A DNA stretch of 64,000 nt from Halichondria panicea (Eukaryota; Porifera; Demospongiae; Suberitida; Halichondriidae): NCBI RefSeq assembly GCF_963675165.1, contig NC_087380.1, positions 1,727,803-1,791,802 on the forward strand. Reading direction: 5' to 3'. Shown piece after piece: positions 41,285 through 54,690 of this stretch (position 1 is its first letter; the number at the start of each line of letters is the position of its first letter). Below the pieces are notes generated by a model. The model saw nothing but the letters and a program-made list of their open reading frames with translations, did no database searches and was not told the origin of the DNA. The translations under genes and the position numbers were made by a program.

Positions 41285-44200
41285 TTAATTGAAGTCAGTG
41301 GATGCATAAGCTGCACAGGCTGAGAGCTGGTAGTCTGCAGGAGGAGGGGGGCGTGGCTGGTCCACCACCTCATAGGCAGCCTCCTCTTGTAGTTTGTTCA
41401 ACCCCTCGTAATCATGGGAGGGGAGATGACTCATCACCACTGGGGGTAGTCTGTAAGGGAAATAGAATCCGTTATAATTTGTTAATAATATAATTATGAC
41501 ATGACAATGAGTACATAATTACTGCTATACAGCAGGGGTAAAGCAATTGGTGTGCGTGTCGGTTTGTGTGAGCTGTTTGAGCGCCATGGACTGCTTTAAC
41601 TGCTAATGAGACGTGGTTGAATAATAAAATATAGGCCACTTAAAATTAATGTCACTTTTGTCAGTATATGCTCCTTTTTCATCCATATTCTGACTCTACT
41701 TTCCATAAATTACATCTTTGACAAATAATTGTACTAATAAATTTGCTGCAAATCTGCCAAAATCAGAGAAAAATCAGAAAACGCTAAAATTTATACCGTC
41801 CTTTAATAGTAGTTGGAAACCTGTGTTCTTTGAAGGCAACAAAAAACATGTTTTCTAGTCGATCTAATGGTAGATTTACAGTCCTTCCCCATATGATAAT
41901 GCCATAACGGTAAACGTTATTGTGTCCCTTATATGTCAACGCGCAGGGTTAATGCTCTACTGAGCTTGATAATGAACAAACTAGCTCTCGATCTGCAACC
42001 ATACACAACCCAACACACAGCTACATCATTCACAGACCATTCACATACACTAACACTCACTGTGTTGGTTGACTGCCTGTCCTCTCATCACTCTTGTCCT
42101 TGGATCCAGATCTCCGTTGCCTCAACATAACCACAATCAGTACCAGCACAGCAATGGTCAAGACTCCAGCAACCACCCAACCAGCTACAGCCACAGCAAC
42201 AACATTGACCACTGCACTCGCTGTGCGTGTGTATGTGTGAAGTAGTGTATGTTGAAGTTGACAAGTAAGCAAAAACAACACTAACACACTTGGCTAAAAC
42301 AACAAGCATAATTATGATAGCAAATGGATGCTATACTATCATAATTGTACATTTCAACGACACTCACCAGTAACCATGACACAATGTGTAGTGGTTGCCC
42401 CACTCTCCCTGGGCACTTGACAACAGTAGGTACCAGCTACTTCACTGGAGCCCTCTGCAAGATTCAGACTAATGGAGCTCATACATCGCGACATGTAGAA
42501 TCCATCGGTGTTTGAGTCAGGAATGCTGTCACCATTTGGTCCTCTCCACCCCCCGAGAGCATTGCCGTTGTTGTCCACTCCTCTGCAGCAGGTGGTAAGC
42601 TCAGTATGACAGGTGAGGGCAGAGGATCCAATGGCCGCCAGTGATAAGACAGAGTTGTTGGCAATGACATTCATTGATCCATTGCTCAAAGGAATCACTG
42701 GATTGAGAAAATGGTCAAAGCACAATAATTATGATTATCAGTTAATCTTACAGTTGCACACTGGAGCTTCTCCTGACCACACTCCACTTGTTCCACTTGC
42801 TCCACAGGTTCTGCTCTCACTACCAACAATGCTGTATCCAGTGTTACAGGTGTAGGTAGCAGTCATCATGAAGGTGGTTCCAGAGGATGTGGTCACTGCT
42901 CCATTGGCAGTTTCATTTAGGGGACCGCAGTCAACAGCTAATAAAACATACGCATGTAAACAAGTTAGCTCCAACTTGTTTACGTACACTACACTCAGCT
43001 TTGTGACTGTAGTGTACGTTTGTTTAAAGCACTCACGATCACAGGTAGGTGCTGTTAGGCTCCAGGTTCCATTAGCTTGACAGGTTCTAATTGTTACTCT
43101 ATTGAGATGGTAGCCGTCATCACAGATGTAGGTAGCTATGCTCTCAAAGATGTTTCCAGATGATGTACAGACTTGTCCATTAGGAACAGTGAGGGAACCA
43201 CAGTCAACAGCTGTGGAATATGAACACAGTGGATACAGTGTACACAGTCGCTCATGCTACTCACGTGCACAGGTAGGGACCTCTGGAGTCCATATTCTGT
43301 CTGCCCTACAAGTTCGAGTGTCTGATCCAACAATGTTGTATCCAGTGTTACAGGTGTAGGTAGCAGTCATCATGAAGGTGGTTCCAGAGGATGTTTTCAC
43401 TGTTCCATTGGAGGGGGCGTCCAGGGAACCACAGTCAACAGCTGTGGGGAGATGTTTGATCAAGAGACATGAATTGATGACATGCATGGACAATTGTATG
43501 ACTTACGTGAACAAGTTGGTACAGGCTCCCACATCCCACTAGCCATACAGGTAGCCATTGCTGTGGTGACTCCATTGGAAACTTCATACCCACGGTTACA
43601 GGTGTAGGTCACCATCCCTTCAAGAGTTGTGCTGGTTGGTGTTTCAGGAGAGCCATTGCCAATAGAGAGAGGGGAGCCACAATCCACAGCTGAGTGGGTG
43701 AGAACACAGTCAATTAGCTATTGTCAGTGACAGTATCAACTTCACATACCTGAACAAGTTGCTACAGTCTCCCACATCCCACTAGCCATACAGTTAGCTG
43801 TTACAATGGTGACTCCATTGGAGACCTCATACCCAGTGTCACAGGTGTAGGTCACTGTCCCTTGGTAGGTTGTGGAGGTGGGTGTTCCAGGAGAGCCATT
43901 GCCGATGGTGGGTGGGGAGCCACAATCCACAACTGAGAGTAAAATGATATTACAGCTAGAAGAAGTGCAATAATGTATGCTTGCATTGCTCGAATGCAGC
44001 TTGCAGTGTATACAGTCTTTCTTCTAATTGCAGCCACACAAATTAATTATGATTTCCAGTGGCGCACAAATAGAACAAGAAAAAATGGTTTGACGCTTAT
44101 AATTATTAGAGTGGCGCTTAGCGATACAACGTAAAGTAATAGTAGCTGTTCCACGAGGGTATAATAGATGAATTATAACCTTGATTTCAGTCTAAACACC

Positions 44201-45084
44201 AGCAAAAAGTAATTCTTGAACTTAACGCTTGATTAGAGTATTTTTTATTTGGCACTTCTATTATATATAGTGCATGGCAATATAATCAGTACAGTACTCA
44301 CGTGCACAAGCTGTAGGTGGTGATGGAGACCAGGTACCAGCACTAGTACCATCACTCATACAAGTTATTGGAGTAGCTCCACTGATGGTGTACCCAGTGT
44401 TACAGGTGTAGGTGGCCATGTTGTTGGTTGCATCATATGATATCCTTCCATTAGACTGGGGGCTCAGTGTGGGGCAGGGAGCTGTGGGGGGTGGAGGTTA
44501 GTATTGGACATAGACAATATAGTCAGCACTCACTGAAGGTGACACACAGCCTCTGTGCAGGGCCTTGAGCAATCCTCACACAGCAGTGTTCTCCATCAGG
44601 ACTGAAGTGTGTGGGACCACGATGCAGAATAACGGCAGTATATTCAATACCACTGATGAACAGTTCATCCCCAACTGCATCCCTGTAGGCGCTATCTATG
44701 GGCAATTCACTCATACCAGGACCCTGCCACACTACACTACCAGTGTTGTAAGTGTAGCAATACCAGGCTCGTGGATCAGTACCAACTCCTGATCCAACAT
44801 CAGAGAACGAGATGATCTCTCCAGTGTGGTCAGTGGCATTGGGCTCATTGGGTGATGCCAGTCGAGCTGTATGCCAATAATAATACAATAATTGATGCTC
44901 TGGTACCAAATCTATACTAGATAACACCAATTATAATCACTATAATTATTATCTAGTCTATATTTATATATATAGTTTGCAGTATAATTACGGTAAAAGC
45001 TATAGTTGCACTGCATATCAACTCACTCAAAGTCTGCTGACCATACACTAGGAAAGCACTTCCTAGCAGACAACAGAGAATCAT
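41285..45084 (-). CDS. Receptor D: six-sushi, Ig, single-pass receptor with tyrosine-motif tail (intact, about 709 aa)
   Basis: Eleven exons: signal 45027-45084; N-terminal domain 44534-44866; sushi 44302-44481, 43750-43932, 43507-43689, 43265-43441, 43037-43210, 42752-42937; Ig-like 42368-42697; TM 42061-42220; tail 41285-41450. Phases all join without a stop. The usual start ATG is ACG here (GAACGTTCC for GAATGTTCC), but an ATG 14 bases further gives MILCCLLGSAFLVYG, still a good signal peptide; an in-frame ATG also exists at 45135. The second-last sushi carries an extra Cys (QVCTSSG for QVSTSSG). The tail ends early at FN because of TAA, losing the last four residues (TENK) seen in paralogues. 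Motifs: YEGL, YEVV, YQLS. Confidence 0.86.
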
Positions 45085-45301
45085 CTTGAGGGGAACGTTC
45101 TCATTATTCCTGTAGCTATATAGCCAAGAGTTCATTATTCATCCCAATGAACTCTTAGCTGTAGCTAGATCTAGTAAATTTCTCAAGGAATAGCTAATTT
45201 ATTAAGTAGATTCATCAGTAAACTGAAAGCAATTAACAAAAGTCACGATAAGGAAGTGTGCATATGACATGCCTAGTCTACATTGCAGTTCTAGAATAAC
45301 A

Positions 45302-45490
45302 CTGTTCAGTGGTCCCAGTTAGTGTGTGTAGTGTTATATCTCCCTCCATTGTATCCAGGGAACAGGTCAAATAGTACTGCCTGTAGGAACTTGTGAAGTT
45401 GACTGTCATGGCATAGTCCTTGCCCAGGTCCATGACGACAGTTGGGGCAGCTGTACACATCCACCTTGAAGGAATGACTCAGGCACGTCT
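45302..45490 (-). pseudogene. UHRF1-type RING end / last exon relic
   Basis: Reads CLSHSFKVDVYSCPNCRH, then out of frame DLGKDYAMTVNFT and again out of frame FLQAVLFDLFPGYNGGR. The two single-base shifts make it non-functional as read. It is the most complete of three copies (27747, 45302, 63394) and shows what the others lack. A short TG tract (about 45493-45510) precedes it. Confidence 0.75.
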
Positions 45491-45876
45491 AGTGTGTGTG
45501 TGTGCATGTGTGAAAGTGTGAGGGACAAGTGAGGGACGCAGTGAGATAGTCCACATCCTCCAGCATGGTCGTGATGTACCTAGTGGGAAGGGGGCAAGGA
45601 AAGGTGGTCATTGCACAGATGCTGGGTAAAAATGTTCATTCAAATTGAGGGCATTAAATTAGTGTACACTTGCATAAGATACTCATTGAAAGCAAAACCA
45701 TGCAGTTTATTGGATGCAAATTGAAAATAGAAATTGATGCGTTATAAACGGTCTCTAGAAACAAGATACACGTATATAAAAAAACGTAGCTATTAAACTC
45801 AATCTTGAGCTGCATTCATCAGATGTTATGAAGCCACACACTACACTAGTGATATCTCTAGTCAGTGGTTCACCAC

Positions 45877-45978
45877 CTTACAGATGTTGTGGCTGCAGGT
45901 GGTAGTGACGGGCTGGTAGACCACCTCCTGACACACGATGCAGTTGAATGTCTCCTGGATACGACTCAGCAGACCAGC
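45877..45978 (-). pseudogene. UHRF1-type RING exon, intact frame but isolated
   Basis: Same 34-residue exon as 30116-30217 with CIVC and CSHNIC, AG acceptor and AAG|GTGGTG donor. The next exon (45302-45490) lies only about 390 bp downstream in the right order but is frameshifted. No upstream UHRF1 exons are present; the sequence upstream is a sushi fragment. Confidence 0.68.
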
Positions 45979-46289
45979 CTGTCATGCATGAGGGGAATAA
46001 TGATTAATGAATACTGATACAGTACAGCACAGTACATGTCTCTTTTTACTGGGTGTGGTCAGTCATGAGCTCTGACTATACACTGGCTCACAGAATATGT
46101 GTGTTATAAATTGCTGAAGGAGATGATGTCTCGAGGAAACACAGCTTTCTTATTTCGAGCGATTTATCCGGCAAAAATAGGATGAAAAGCGAATAGTTTT
46201 CGAGGCCTCTGTGTAGAACTAATGTGTTAAATAGTCAAGTGCATCACTTCCATCTCCAATTCCTCTCTCTTTTATCTATGGTTAGACCA

Positions 46290-46330
46290 TGTACTCATGC
46301 ACGATTACAAGACCCACTCCAGTCTCCACT
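46290..46330 (-). pseudogene. Sushi exon stump at a duplication breakpoint
   Basis: The sequence up to GTCTCCACTAG matches the end of the sushi exon at 30521-30560, and at 46331 it switches to intron 1 of tetraspanin T1 (TTTACAG...). The rest of the sushi exon is missing here. Confidence 0.75.
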
Positions 46331-47277
46331 AGTTTACAGTATTGTTAATATTCCCATGCTGCATGTTATTGCATATAGCATGCATATACACACATTATTC
46401 CGTGCAGCTGGTGCCTGTGTGGCATATTGCTGGTGGGGATGCTGTGTCTTCACTGTTTTAACAGTAGTCGTCTTATCAGGTATTCCAATGTTTATAGGAT
46501 CTGCTTTATTATGGAGCAAGATAACTCCAGAGTACTTTGAGATTGCTGGAAGTTACGATGAAGTGATTTGTATCGGTTGTGTAGTTGTTTTTACAGTCGC
46601 TATATAGCTGTCTTGTTAGTTGTAGATGTGATATTGATTTTTACTATTCCAATATGCTGCAAATTCGGAGATAAGCCGAGCCACACTGGAGCTGCTTTTG
46701 TCTGTTTTTGCGTCCTTTTATTGGCTATAGGATTTATTCTCATTGTCTCAGAGCCAGTTTGGTTTGCAAAAAATATACTAACTATGAAGAAAGTAGTAAG
46801 CTTACATTCAAGAAACAGATGCACAACGTGACTATTCAATTGATTTGGGACAAGTATCAAGCAAAATTCAAATGCTGTGGCTATCGAGGATACAAAGATT
46901 ATGAAGGTCTATTTTTGAATTTTTCTGTTCCTGTATCTTGTTGCAACACTACAACACTGCCATCACCGTTTGAATGTGTAATTGCTGTCAAAAATGTAAC
47001 TGAGCGAGAGACAAACTCGTCCAATATTTACACTGATGGTTGCCCTGCTAAAATTGTTCACCTACTAAATTTGGACTCCTCTACAGTACGCAACATTAAT
47101 ATAGCGTCTGCAGTGTTTTGCAGTTTCTTCTTCCTCACCGCTATAGTGATGATCCTTCTTACGTTTTGTCTCACTGCTAGGAATAGAGAGGATGCGACTG
47201 CAATTGGAACTGGATTACTGGCCGGTGTGGCGTGTGTTGGGATTTTTTGTGCAGCACTTGCAAAAGCTAATCATTAG
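46331..47277 (+). pseudogene. Tetraspanin T1', missing exon 1 and frameshifted
   Basis: A near copy of T1 from within intron 1 (10519) onward. Exon 1 with the start codon, and the NF-kB-like upstream region, are absent because of the breakpoint at 46331. In exon 2 (from about 46407) a 2-bp gain after VVFTVAI creates TAG near 46605, and a 10-bp loss after WFAKN (about 46775) breaks the frame again. The rest, including CCG and TM4, is clean to 47277. Confidence 0.85.
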
Positions 47278-47446
47278 ATGTAAGCATTCGATCTGAACTT
47301 CACCTGAACTATGCACGTAGTTGTCTTTAATTGTTGATGCCACATTTACAATTAATAAAACAAAAAATCCTGATCAGTCTATATAATTATAATTATGTAT
47401 ACACAACATTGAAAAAAAAACACGATTAAAGCATGGTTGTGCATGT

Positions 47447-50400
47447 CTACTTGTTCTCTGTGTTGAAGTCAGTCGGTGCATAAGCTACACAGGCAGTGAG
47501 CTGGTAGTCTGTAGGAGGAGGGGGGTCCATCACCTCATAAGCAGCCTCATCCTCTAGTTCGCTCAACTCCTCGTAATCATGGGAGGGGAGATGACTCATC
47601 ACCACTGGGGGTAGTCTGCAGGAAATAGTCCATTAGCTATATACTATTGACAATGCAATAATAGTTAGAATAAACGTCATGCATGAGCTCTCTAAAACCA
47701 TATGTATACACAGCTAACTTTTTCATTCACAGACCATGCATGCACACTAATACTCACTCTGTTGCTTGACTGCCTGTCCTTTCATCAATCATGTCCTTGG
47801 ATCCAGACCTCCGTTGTCTCAGTAACAACAGTACAAACATTACAATTAGTGTTAGCACAGCAATGGCCAAGACTCCAGCAACTACCCCACCAGCCACTGC
47901 ACCAACACTGACCACTACACTCTCTGTGAGTGAGGTAGTAGAAGAGGTTGCAGTTGGAGTAGCCATCTGCATCCGATTAGTGATATCCTCAGGGCACTCT
48001 GGACTATTGAGGTTAGCAATGACAACTGGACAGCTGTTAGTCACACTGAGGCCTGCTCTCTGCACCACAACGATTGGATCATTCTCAATTCACTGTTCCA
48101 TTAGCCTAGCCAGTTGTATGGTGGATATACTCTCTGTTCCAGTGAGCACAGCTCTGTAGGTCACATGACTAGGGGAGTCATCGAAACAAATAATAAAGGG
48201 ATTCAAAACGAGGGAAGAGTTAAATCCACAGGCACACTGGCTTTCAATGCCTTGTGTTAGACTATTGGTGATGTCATCTGTTTTCATACCAGCGTCTTGT
48301 TCAGTGTATACTCTGCAGTTTGTTATTCCCTCTAGACGAATTTGAATATGCATACCTGCATGTGAAGTGGTTGAAGAAAAATGCTAAATTGCAAAATACC
48401 ATGCATGGGATGAGATATTATATTGAAATTGAATCAACACATGCTTTATATATAAACACTTACTCATGAACTCAATGGTGTAGTGAGCAGCTACAGTGTG
48501 TTCCCCCTCAAGCTGACTGGAGGTGAGGATGACCTGACAGCTGTACTGACCAGCGTCTGACAAGTAGAGACTGTCAAAGTTGAGGGTTGCTGTGCTGGGC
48601 ATGAGTGACCCTCCCTCCCTCGTCCACTGGTAGGAGAGGGTGGGTTGTAGAGAGGCCCCTCCAGTCAGGGAACAAGTGAGGGAGAAACTCTGACCAGCCA
48701 TTGGAATACCACTGGGGCTGATCACCACTTGTATGGCTGGAAGAAGAAAGGTGTAACCAAAACAATCAATTAACTTTCACTATGACAGAATAAACAAAGC
48801 TACTAGATCCATAGCTGCATGTAGTAACTGTTATCAACATGAACTAACTCACCTAAACAGGTTGGAGCGCCTGGACTCCAGTTTCCATTAGCCTCACATG
48901 TTCTTGTATTTGACCCAACTAAGATGTGCCCTCCATTACAGCTGTAAGTAGCTGTATTCCCAAAAGTGACTCCAGAGGATGTGTCCACTGCTCCATTACT
49001 TATAGACAGGGAGCCGCAGCTGATAACTAATGAACCAATGCATAATTAATTGTGACACATGCACAAATCCCACTACTTTACTGTATAACCGCTATGCCAT
49101 GCAATATCTGGATACTGGCACAGGTGGTGAACTGTTCCATATGCTGCCGATATGGCAGATATTGGCACACTGTTTCCTTTGATCTCAGAGGTCAAAATGT
49201 AACAAGTACAGTAACTCATACTTACCACCACTAAAAATCTAAAAATGAGCAATTGATATAACGTACTGTAAAGCTTTATGTATACAACTCACTTTGACAA
49301 GTGATGACACCTCCACTCCACATTCTGTCAGACTGACACACCCGATCAGGTCCATTGGATGGTTGGTAACCAGTAACAGCACAGCTGTGTGTAGACACGG
49401 CTCCCACTAACCTGGGCGAGGAGATTGGATTGTAGCTGATGGTTCCATTGTTTGGTACAGTGAGGTCATCACAGGTGGCTATAAAGAAATACACAATAAT
49501 TATCACGTATGTATGGTGTAACAGTGAACCAAACAACAGACCTGTACAAGTAGGAGTCGTGCTATTACTCCATCCACTGGTAGTACATGTCCTCATTGCT
49601 GTCCCACTGAATAGATAGCCAGCTGTGCAACTGTAGCTAGCGGTGGAGGCTGTTGCTCGGGGGATAATGGAATCACTGTATTGAATGACTCCATTTGTTG
49701 GATTAGGGAAAGTTGGGCAAATTACTGTGTAAGAGAGAAAGACGTACACAATACAAAGAGTTGTGTGACAATCTCACATTCACAACTTGGTGTGGTACCA
49801 CTCCACAGTCCATTGGTATGACAGCTCCGAGTAATCATGGTGTCACTAGCGGTACCATCAATCTTGTAACCATTGACACAGGTGTAGATGGCCACAGTGT
49901 CAGGTGGTCTGAGGTTACTAGTTCCACCATTATACGATATGTCTGAATTAGCTTGATTGCCGAGGTCAAAACAAGTCACTACAAGGAATGATAATAATTA
50001 AGTATGAATGATAAAGCTACTCACATAGACAGGTTGGTGCATTGTCGCTCCACCCAGTAGCTTGACAAGTTCGACTAGTATCACCAATAAGTAGGTATCT
50101 AGAGTTACATGTGTAGGTAGCAGTCATCCTGAAGGTGGTTCCAGAGGATGTACTCACTGCTCCATTGGATGGGTCAGGAAGATCATTGCAGTCAACAGCT
50201 ACACGTGTGAAAAACAGAAAGTCAACACACTGTGATATCACCGATACTCACGTTCACAGGTGGGTTGAGAAGGACTCCAAGATCCAGTAGCCTGACAGGT
50301 TCTAGTGTTGGTAGCACCACTAATCATGTACCCACTGGTACAGGTGTAAGTGGCCACTCGATTAAAGGTGGTTCCATTGGAGGGATGACCTAGGGAACCA

Positions 50401-51522
50401 CAGTCAACAGCTGGGGAAACCAAATACATACAATCACCTGTATAGACCACCACTATTTTGCTAACTCACGTGGACAAGTTTCTACCTCTTCTGACCACAG
50501 ACCTGTAGCTTGACATGTTCTAGCACTACCACTATTACCAGTGAAGATGTAGCCAGTATCACAGCTGTATATAACAACAGTGAGGTAGTCCTGACTAGTG
50601 GTGGACAAGGCTCCATTGGTAGGGGAGGTTAGGACAGGGCAGGTGACGACTGTGTTGGGAAAAGTAAACACACACTAACTATACTTATACTAGTTCTAGT
50701 CTTACTTGTACAAATGACTGTAGGTGGTGTTGGAGACCAGGTACCAGCACTAGTAGTACCATCACTCGTACAAGTTATCGGAGTAGCTCCACTGATGGTG
50801 TACCCAGTGACACAGCTGTAGGTGGCCATGTTGGTGGTTGGGTTGTATGAGATACTTCCATTAGTGAGGGGAGGCAGTGTGGGGCAGGGAGCTGTGCATA
50901 TCCATGGGAGGGGTACACAACACATTAAAAGAAAAAGAACGAAAACCAATAATTTAATATGAGTGAGCTTGACAACTGCATGCTACCAATTAAGGGCGTA
51001 TACGCCCTTGATGCTACCAATGGTCACTCAAACCACTCACTGAAGGTGACACATCTCCTTTCATTGGTGGTAGTCCTCACACAGCAGTGTTCTCCATCAG
51101 GACTGAAGTGCGTGGGTCCACGATACAGAATAATGCCAAGACCACTACTTTCTAAGGTGACCAGTTCGGCCCCAACTGGACGCCCTGCATATCTTCCCAC
51201 TGCAGTCCCATCAGGAAACTGCCACTCAACGTTATTAATATCTAAGGTGGTGCACAACCAGGGACTTGGTGGAACAACGAAATCAGATCCTGACCCAACA
51301 TCGGAGAACGAGATGATATCTCCAGTGTGGTCAGTGTGAATGTGCTCACCGAAGGATCTCAGTCGAACTGTATATGCCATTAATACAATGATTTCCTATC
51401 TGGACTAGTTTACAGTACTACAGACTAGTTGCCCTTGGATATAATTATCAACTCACTTAAAGTCTGTCCATACACAAGAGAACACTTCCCAGCAGACAGC
51501 AGATAAATATTACTGTAGCCAT
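47447..51522 (-). pseudogene. Receptor A': duplicate of receptor A with nonsense codon before the TM
   Basis: Exon order is identical to A: signal at 51522, tail 47447-47609, eight sushi exons between 48853 and 50905, Ig about 48464-48736. Differences: TGG to TGA (48090-48092) in MEQW of the membrane-proximal exon, so the TM and tail cannot be reached; the same missing T in the signal exon as in A; an in-frame 21-bp loss in one sushi (about 50378) and a codon loss in the next. The tail would read YEEL, YEVM and YQLT with an added Pro stretch. If transcribed it could at most give a secreted form. Confidence 0.78.
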
Positions 51523-51648
51523 TCTCCAGTCTACTATAACCACATGGAGTATATGTAATAATAGTGTCAGAGAACTAACTTACCTAAGATGCCCTATACA
51601 AGGACACAGTATATTAATGATATCTCTAATCAATTAAAACTTCCACAC

Positions 51649-51738
51649 CTTACAGATGTTGTGGCTGCAGGTGGTAGTGGTAGACCACCTCCTGACACAC
51701 GATGCAGTTGAATCTTGGATAAAACTCAGCAGACCAGC
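51649..51738 (-). pseudogene. UHRF1-type RING exon relic, copy 2
   Basis: Same 90-bp degraded form as 15891-15980, in the same position behind receptor A'. The shared deletions show that it was already dead before the block duplicated. Confidence 0.7.
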
Positions 51739-52199
51739 CTGTGGGAAATAATGCATTAAAAATGACATGTTGTATCTACAGTACAATATAATCTGTTTCA
51801 ACCAAAATTCCATGGATCTAATTTCAACGATTTTATTATTGTCATTCTCATTTTGTTGTCCAAGTAAAGACTGAAAACTGAGCTATTTATAATTACCTGG
51901 GACTCTGCCCTGAACTACAAAACAGTATGTAAACAATATGACTTTACTTGCAATCTCTTTACAGTTGACTGTCCCTGATTTCCCTAATTTAAAGTGTTGG
52001 TATTGATACCGACATGAAGCTCTCCCCCGTAAGTCCTTCACCTTCATATAACATCGATATTCTCATTTACAGGTTGTCCAAGTAAAGACTGAAAACTGAA
52101 CTATATTTTACCTGGGACTCTGCCTTGCTGAAAGTTTAAGAGTCTTTTCAAAAAATGTCTTTCAATTTTGAGAGATAAAAGTATTAATTACCCAATCAA

Positions 52200-52944
52200 T
52201 GTGAATTTCTCATACGCTGTGCTGTAATGTGGTTTTATTTATCGATGTCTTGCTTTGGTAGGATGCTGTGATGGATGGTAGGGCTCAGGTGGGCGACTGT
52301 AAGGCTCCCAAATTCCTCCTCTGTCACTTTTGCAATCTACAAGGGCACAGGCAGGCACAATGTCCAGGTGGGTGTGTTGTCGTAGTGATCATACACATTG
52401 CCACAATATTTTATATGTACTGGCTCACTGTTTATGTGCTGTTACATGCAGTCATACTGTCTTTCTCTTCTCTTACAGGGAAAGCTGAGGCAAGACGTCC
52501 CCAGCCAAAGCATCGGCACAGGAGAGCCCCTCCCTCTCACCAGGGCCACCCACCACCTCCCCAGGCTCACACCTACCCCTAGCAGGGGGTACCCTACACA
52601 GCACCACCCTTACTGCCACTCCCTCACCCAATACCTGAGCCGTATCCGAGTCCTGGTCAGCCAATGGGAATGCAGCGACCTCCTCATCAGCCAATGAAAA
52701 TGCAGCAAGCAGCAACCTCGTGGTCAGCCAATCGGAATGCAGCAAGGTTACTCACCCCAGCAGTATCAGCACATGTACTCCCCACAGAGTTCTGGAAACG
52801 ACATGGGACCTCCGATGTCCCTACCACACCCACTTCCCTGATGTACCCCTCCCCGTAAACACCACACCAACTTATGTTGGAGCACCCCCTGCAAGTCAGG
52901 GTATTCCCCCAGGAAGTCAGCACTACCACGGTTCAAGCAAGTGA
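52200..52944 (+). pseudogene. Duplicated 3' end of TUT gene, copy 2
   Basis: Homologous to 16420-17203 and 9104-9920. Here the knuckle exon (about 52263-52366) is in frame (DAVMDGRAQVGDCKAPKF, then CHFCNLQGHRQAQC), but the last exon stops at TAG near 52579 where the parent has CAG (PQQG). It lies upstream of T2'. No promoter or upstream TUT exon is present. Confidence 0.85.
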
Positions 52945-53214
52945 ATATTAACCGACCAATACATAATAATCATAATAATGTTATGTGGTCATTATTTTGT
53001 TTCTATGAATATTCATGCACTCCTGCTAATAGTTTTGACATTATTATTGTGCATTTTGGCTTTAATAATTGTCATCATGTTGTTACAGTAAGCAAATGCT
53101 AACGATAATTGGCAACAGAGAATAAACATTACGTATATGCTGATACATAAAGTGTAATACATGTACATGTCACGATGTGTTTGTTCCTTTAATTCTGACT
53201 AGCTTCCTTACCTA

Positions 53215-53280
53215 GCGAGAAGTCCCTGGGAACTTCCCTCCTCCCAGCTAGAAAAGTCCCTGGGAACATCCTACTTTAGA
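53215..53280. promoter_or_regulatory. NF-kB-like motif upstream of tetraspanin T2'
   Basis: GGGAACTTCC at 53228-53237 fits GGGRNYYYCC and lies about 130 bp upstream of the T2' start codon. The paired second unit is degenerate, as in T2. Confidence 0.42.
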
Positions 53281-53363
53281 GCAGCAGCCATAATAAATTA
53301 TTTATTTGTATAATACCACAGAACAGATCTAAACAGCTAAAATAGAAAAGCAAACTAACAATT

Positions 53364-54377
53364 ATGCAACCACAAGATCAGTCTATACCACTGTTGGCGG
53401 ATTTCAAAGGTATACTCTTCTGCGTACACATGCAATAGTTTACATGCAGTTACTGTATTCACATGCTGCATGCATGTTTATCATTATTCTGTGCAGCTGG
53501 TGCCCGTGTGGGATATTGCTGGTGGGGATGCTGTGCCTTCACTGTTCTAGCGGTGGTCGTGTTGTCGTGCATTCCAATGCTCGTAGGATCTGCCTTATTG
53601 TGGAGCAAGATAACTCCAGAGTTCTTTGAGATTGCTAGAAGTTACAATGACGTGGTTTGTATCGGTTGTGTGAGTGTATTTACGATCATCGTAGCTGTCT
53701 TACTAGTTGTAAGTACGATAATGATTTTTGTTATTCCGGTAGTGTGCATTCTTGGAGAAAGGCCAAGTCATCCTGGAGCTGCTTTTGCCTGTTTTTGTGT
53801 TGTTTTATTGACTGCGGGGATTATTCTCATTGTCTCAGGACCAGTTTGGTTTGCATCAAATATGAATATTGTGGAAAACTACGAAGAAAGCAGTCGATAC
53901 ACATTCCAAAAACAGATTTTAAACATGACTACTAAATTGACCTGGGATAAGTATCAAGCAAAATTCAAATGCTGTGGCTATCGAGGATACAAAGATTATG
54001 AAGGTCTATTTTGGAACAAATCCGTCTCTGTATCTTGTTGCAACACTACAACACTACCTTCACCGCTTGATTGTTTGAGTGCTGTCAAAAATGTAACTGA
54101 GCGAGAGATAAACTCATCCAATATTTACACTGATGGTTGCCCCGTGACAATTGTTCACCTACTAAATTTGAACTCTTCTTCGGTGGTCAAAATTGGTATA
54201 GCTTCTTTGGTGTTTTCCAGTTTCTTCTTTATTTCCCCTCTAGTGATGATTCTGCTCACGTTTGCGCTCACTGCTAAGGATAAAGACGATGCGATTACAA
54301 TAGAAACTGGGTTACTGATTGGTGTGGCTTGTATTCTGGGTGTGTGTTGTGTATTGGGTAAAGCAAACAGTGACTAA
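53364..54377 (+). CDS. Tetraspanin T2' (intact, 308 aa)
   Basis: Exons 53364-53409 (MQPQDQSIPLLADFK) and 53497-54377 join in phase. There are four hydrophobic segments, a large loop with KCCGYRGYKDYEG, SCCNTTTLPSPLDC and DGCP, i.e. the six-cysteine tetraspanin loop, and several N-glycosylation sequons. A fifth hydrophobic stretch (TGLLIGVACILGVCCVLG) precedes the C-terminus KANSD. It is the intact version of T2 (17633-18651). It lies convergent with receptor I'. By family knowledge it is a membrane organiser; the partner is unknown, and proximity suggests the clustered receptors. Confidence 0.86.
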
Positions 54378-54690
54378 GAATGAACTGGCTCTTCTTATAT
54401 AACTCAGTAGATCTATAGGTGTTAGCAGTTATTTTTGCTGATTGTTATTTCACTATAATACATCATCACTACTAAATCCCCATGCAATGGAGAACGAGTG
54501 TGCCCTATATAGAGGTTCCCCATAAAACCTTAGGAAAACAACATGAATGCTAGAGTATGTATGCGCATGCTTTTTTTTATCCTTGCCTGTCATATAATTC
54601 TCATTATGAATTATGAATAATAATAATTCATGTACATAATGTTAACTACAGATTCATACAATTGACAAACAGTCTGTGTTGTTATAGTGT

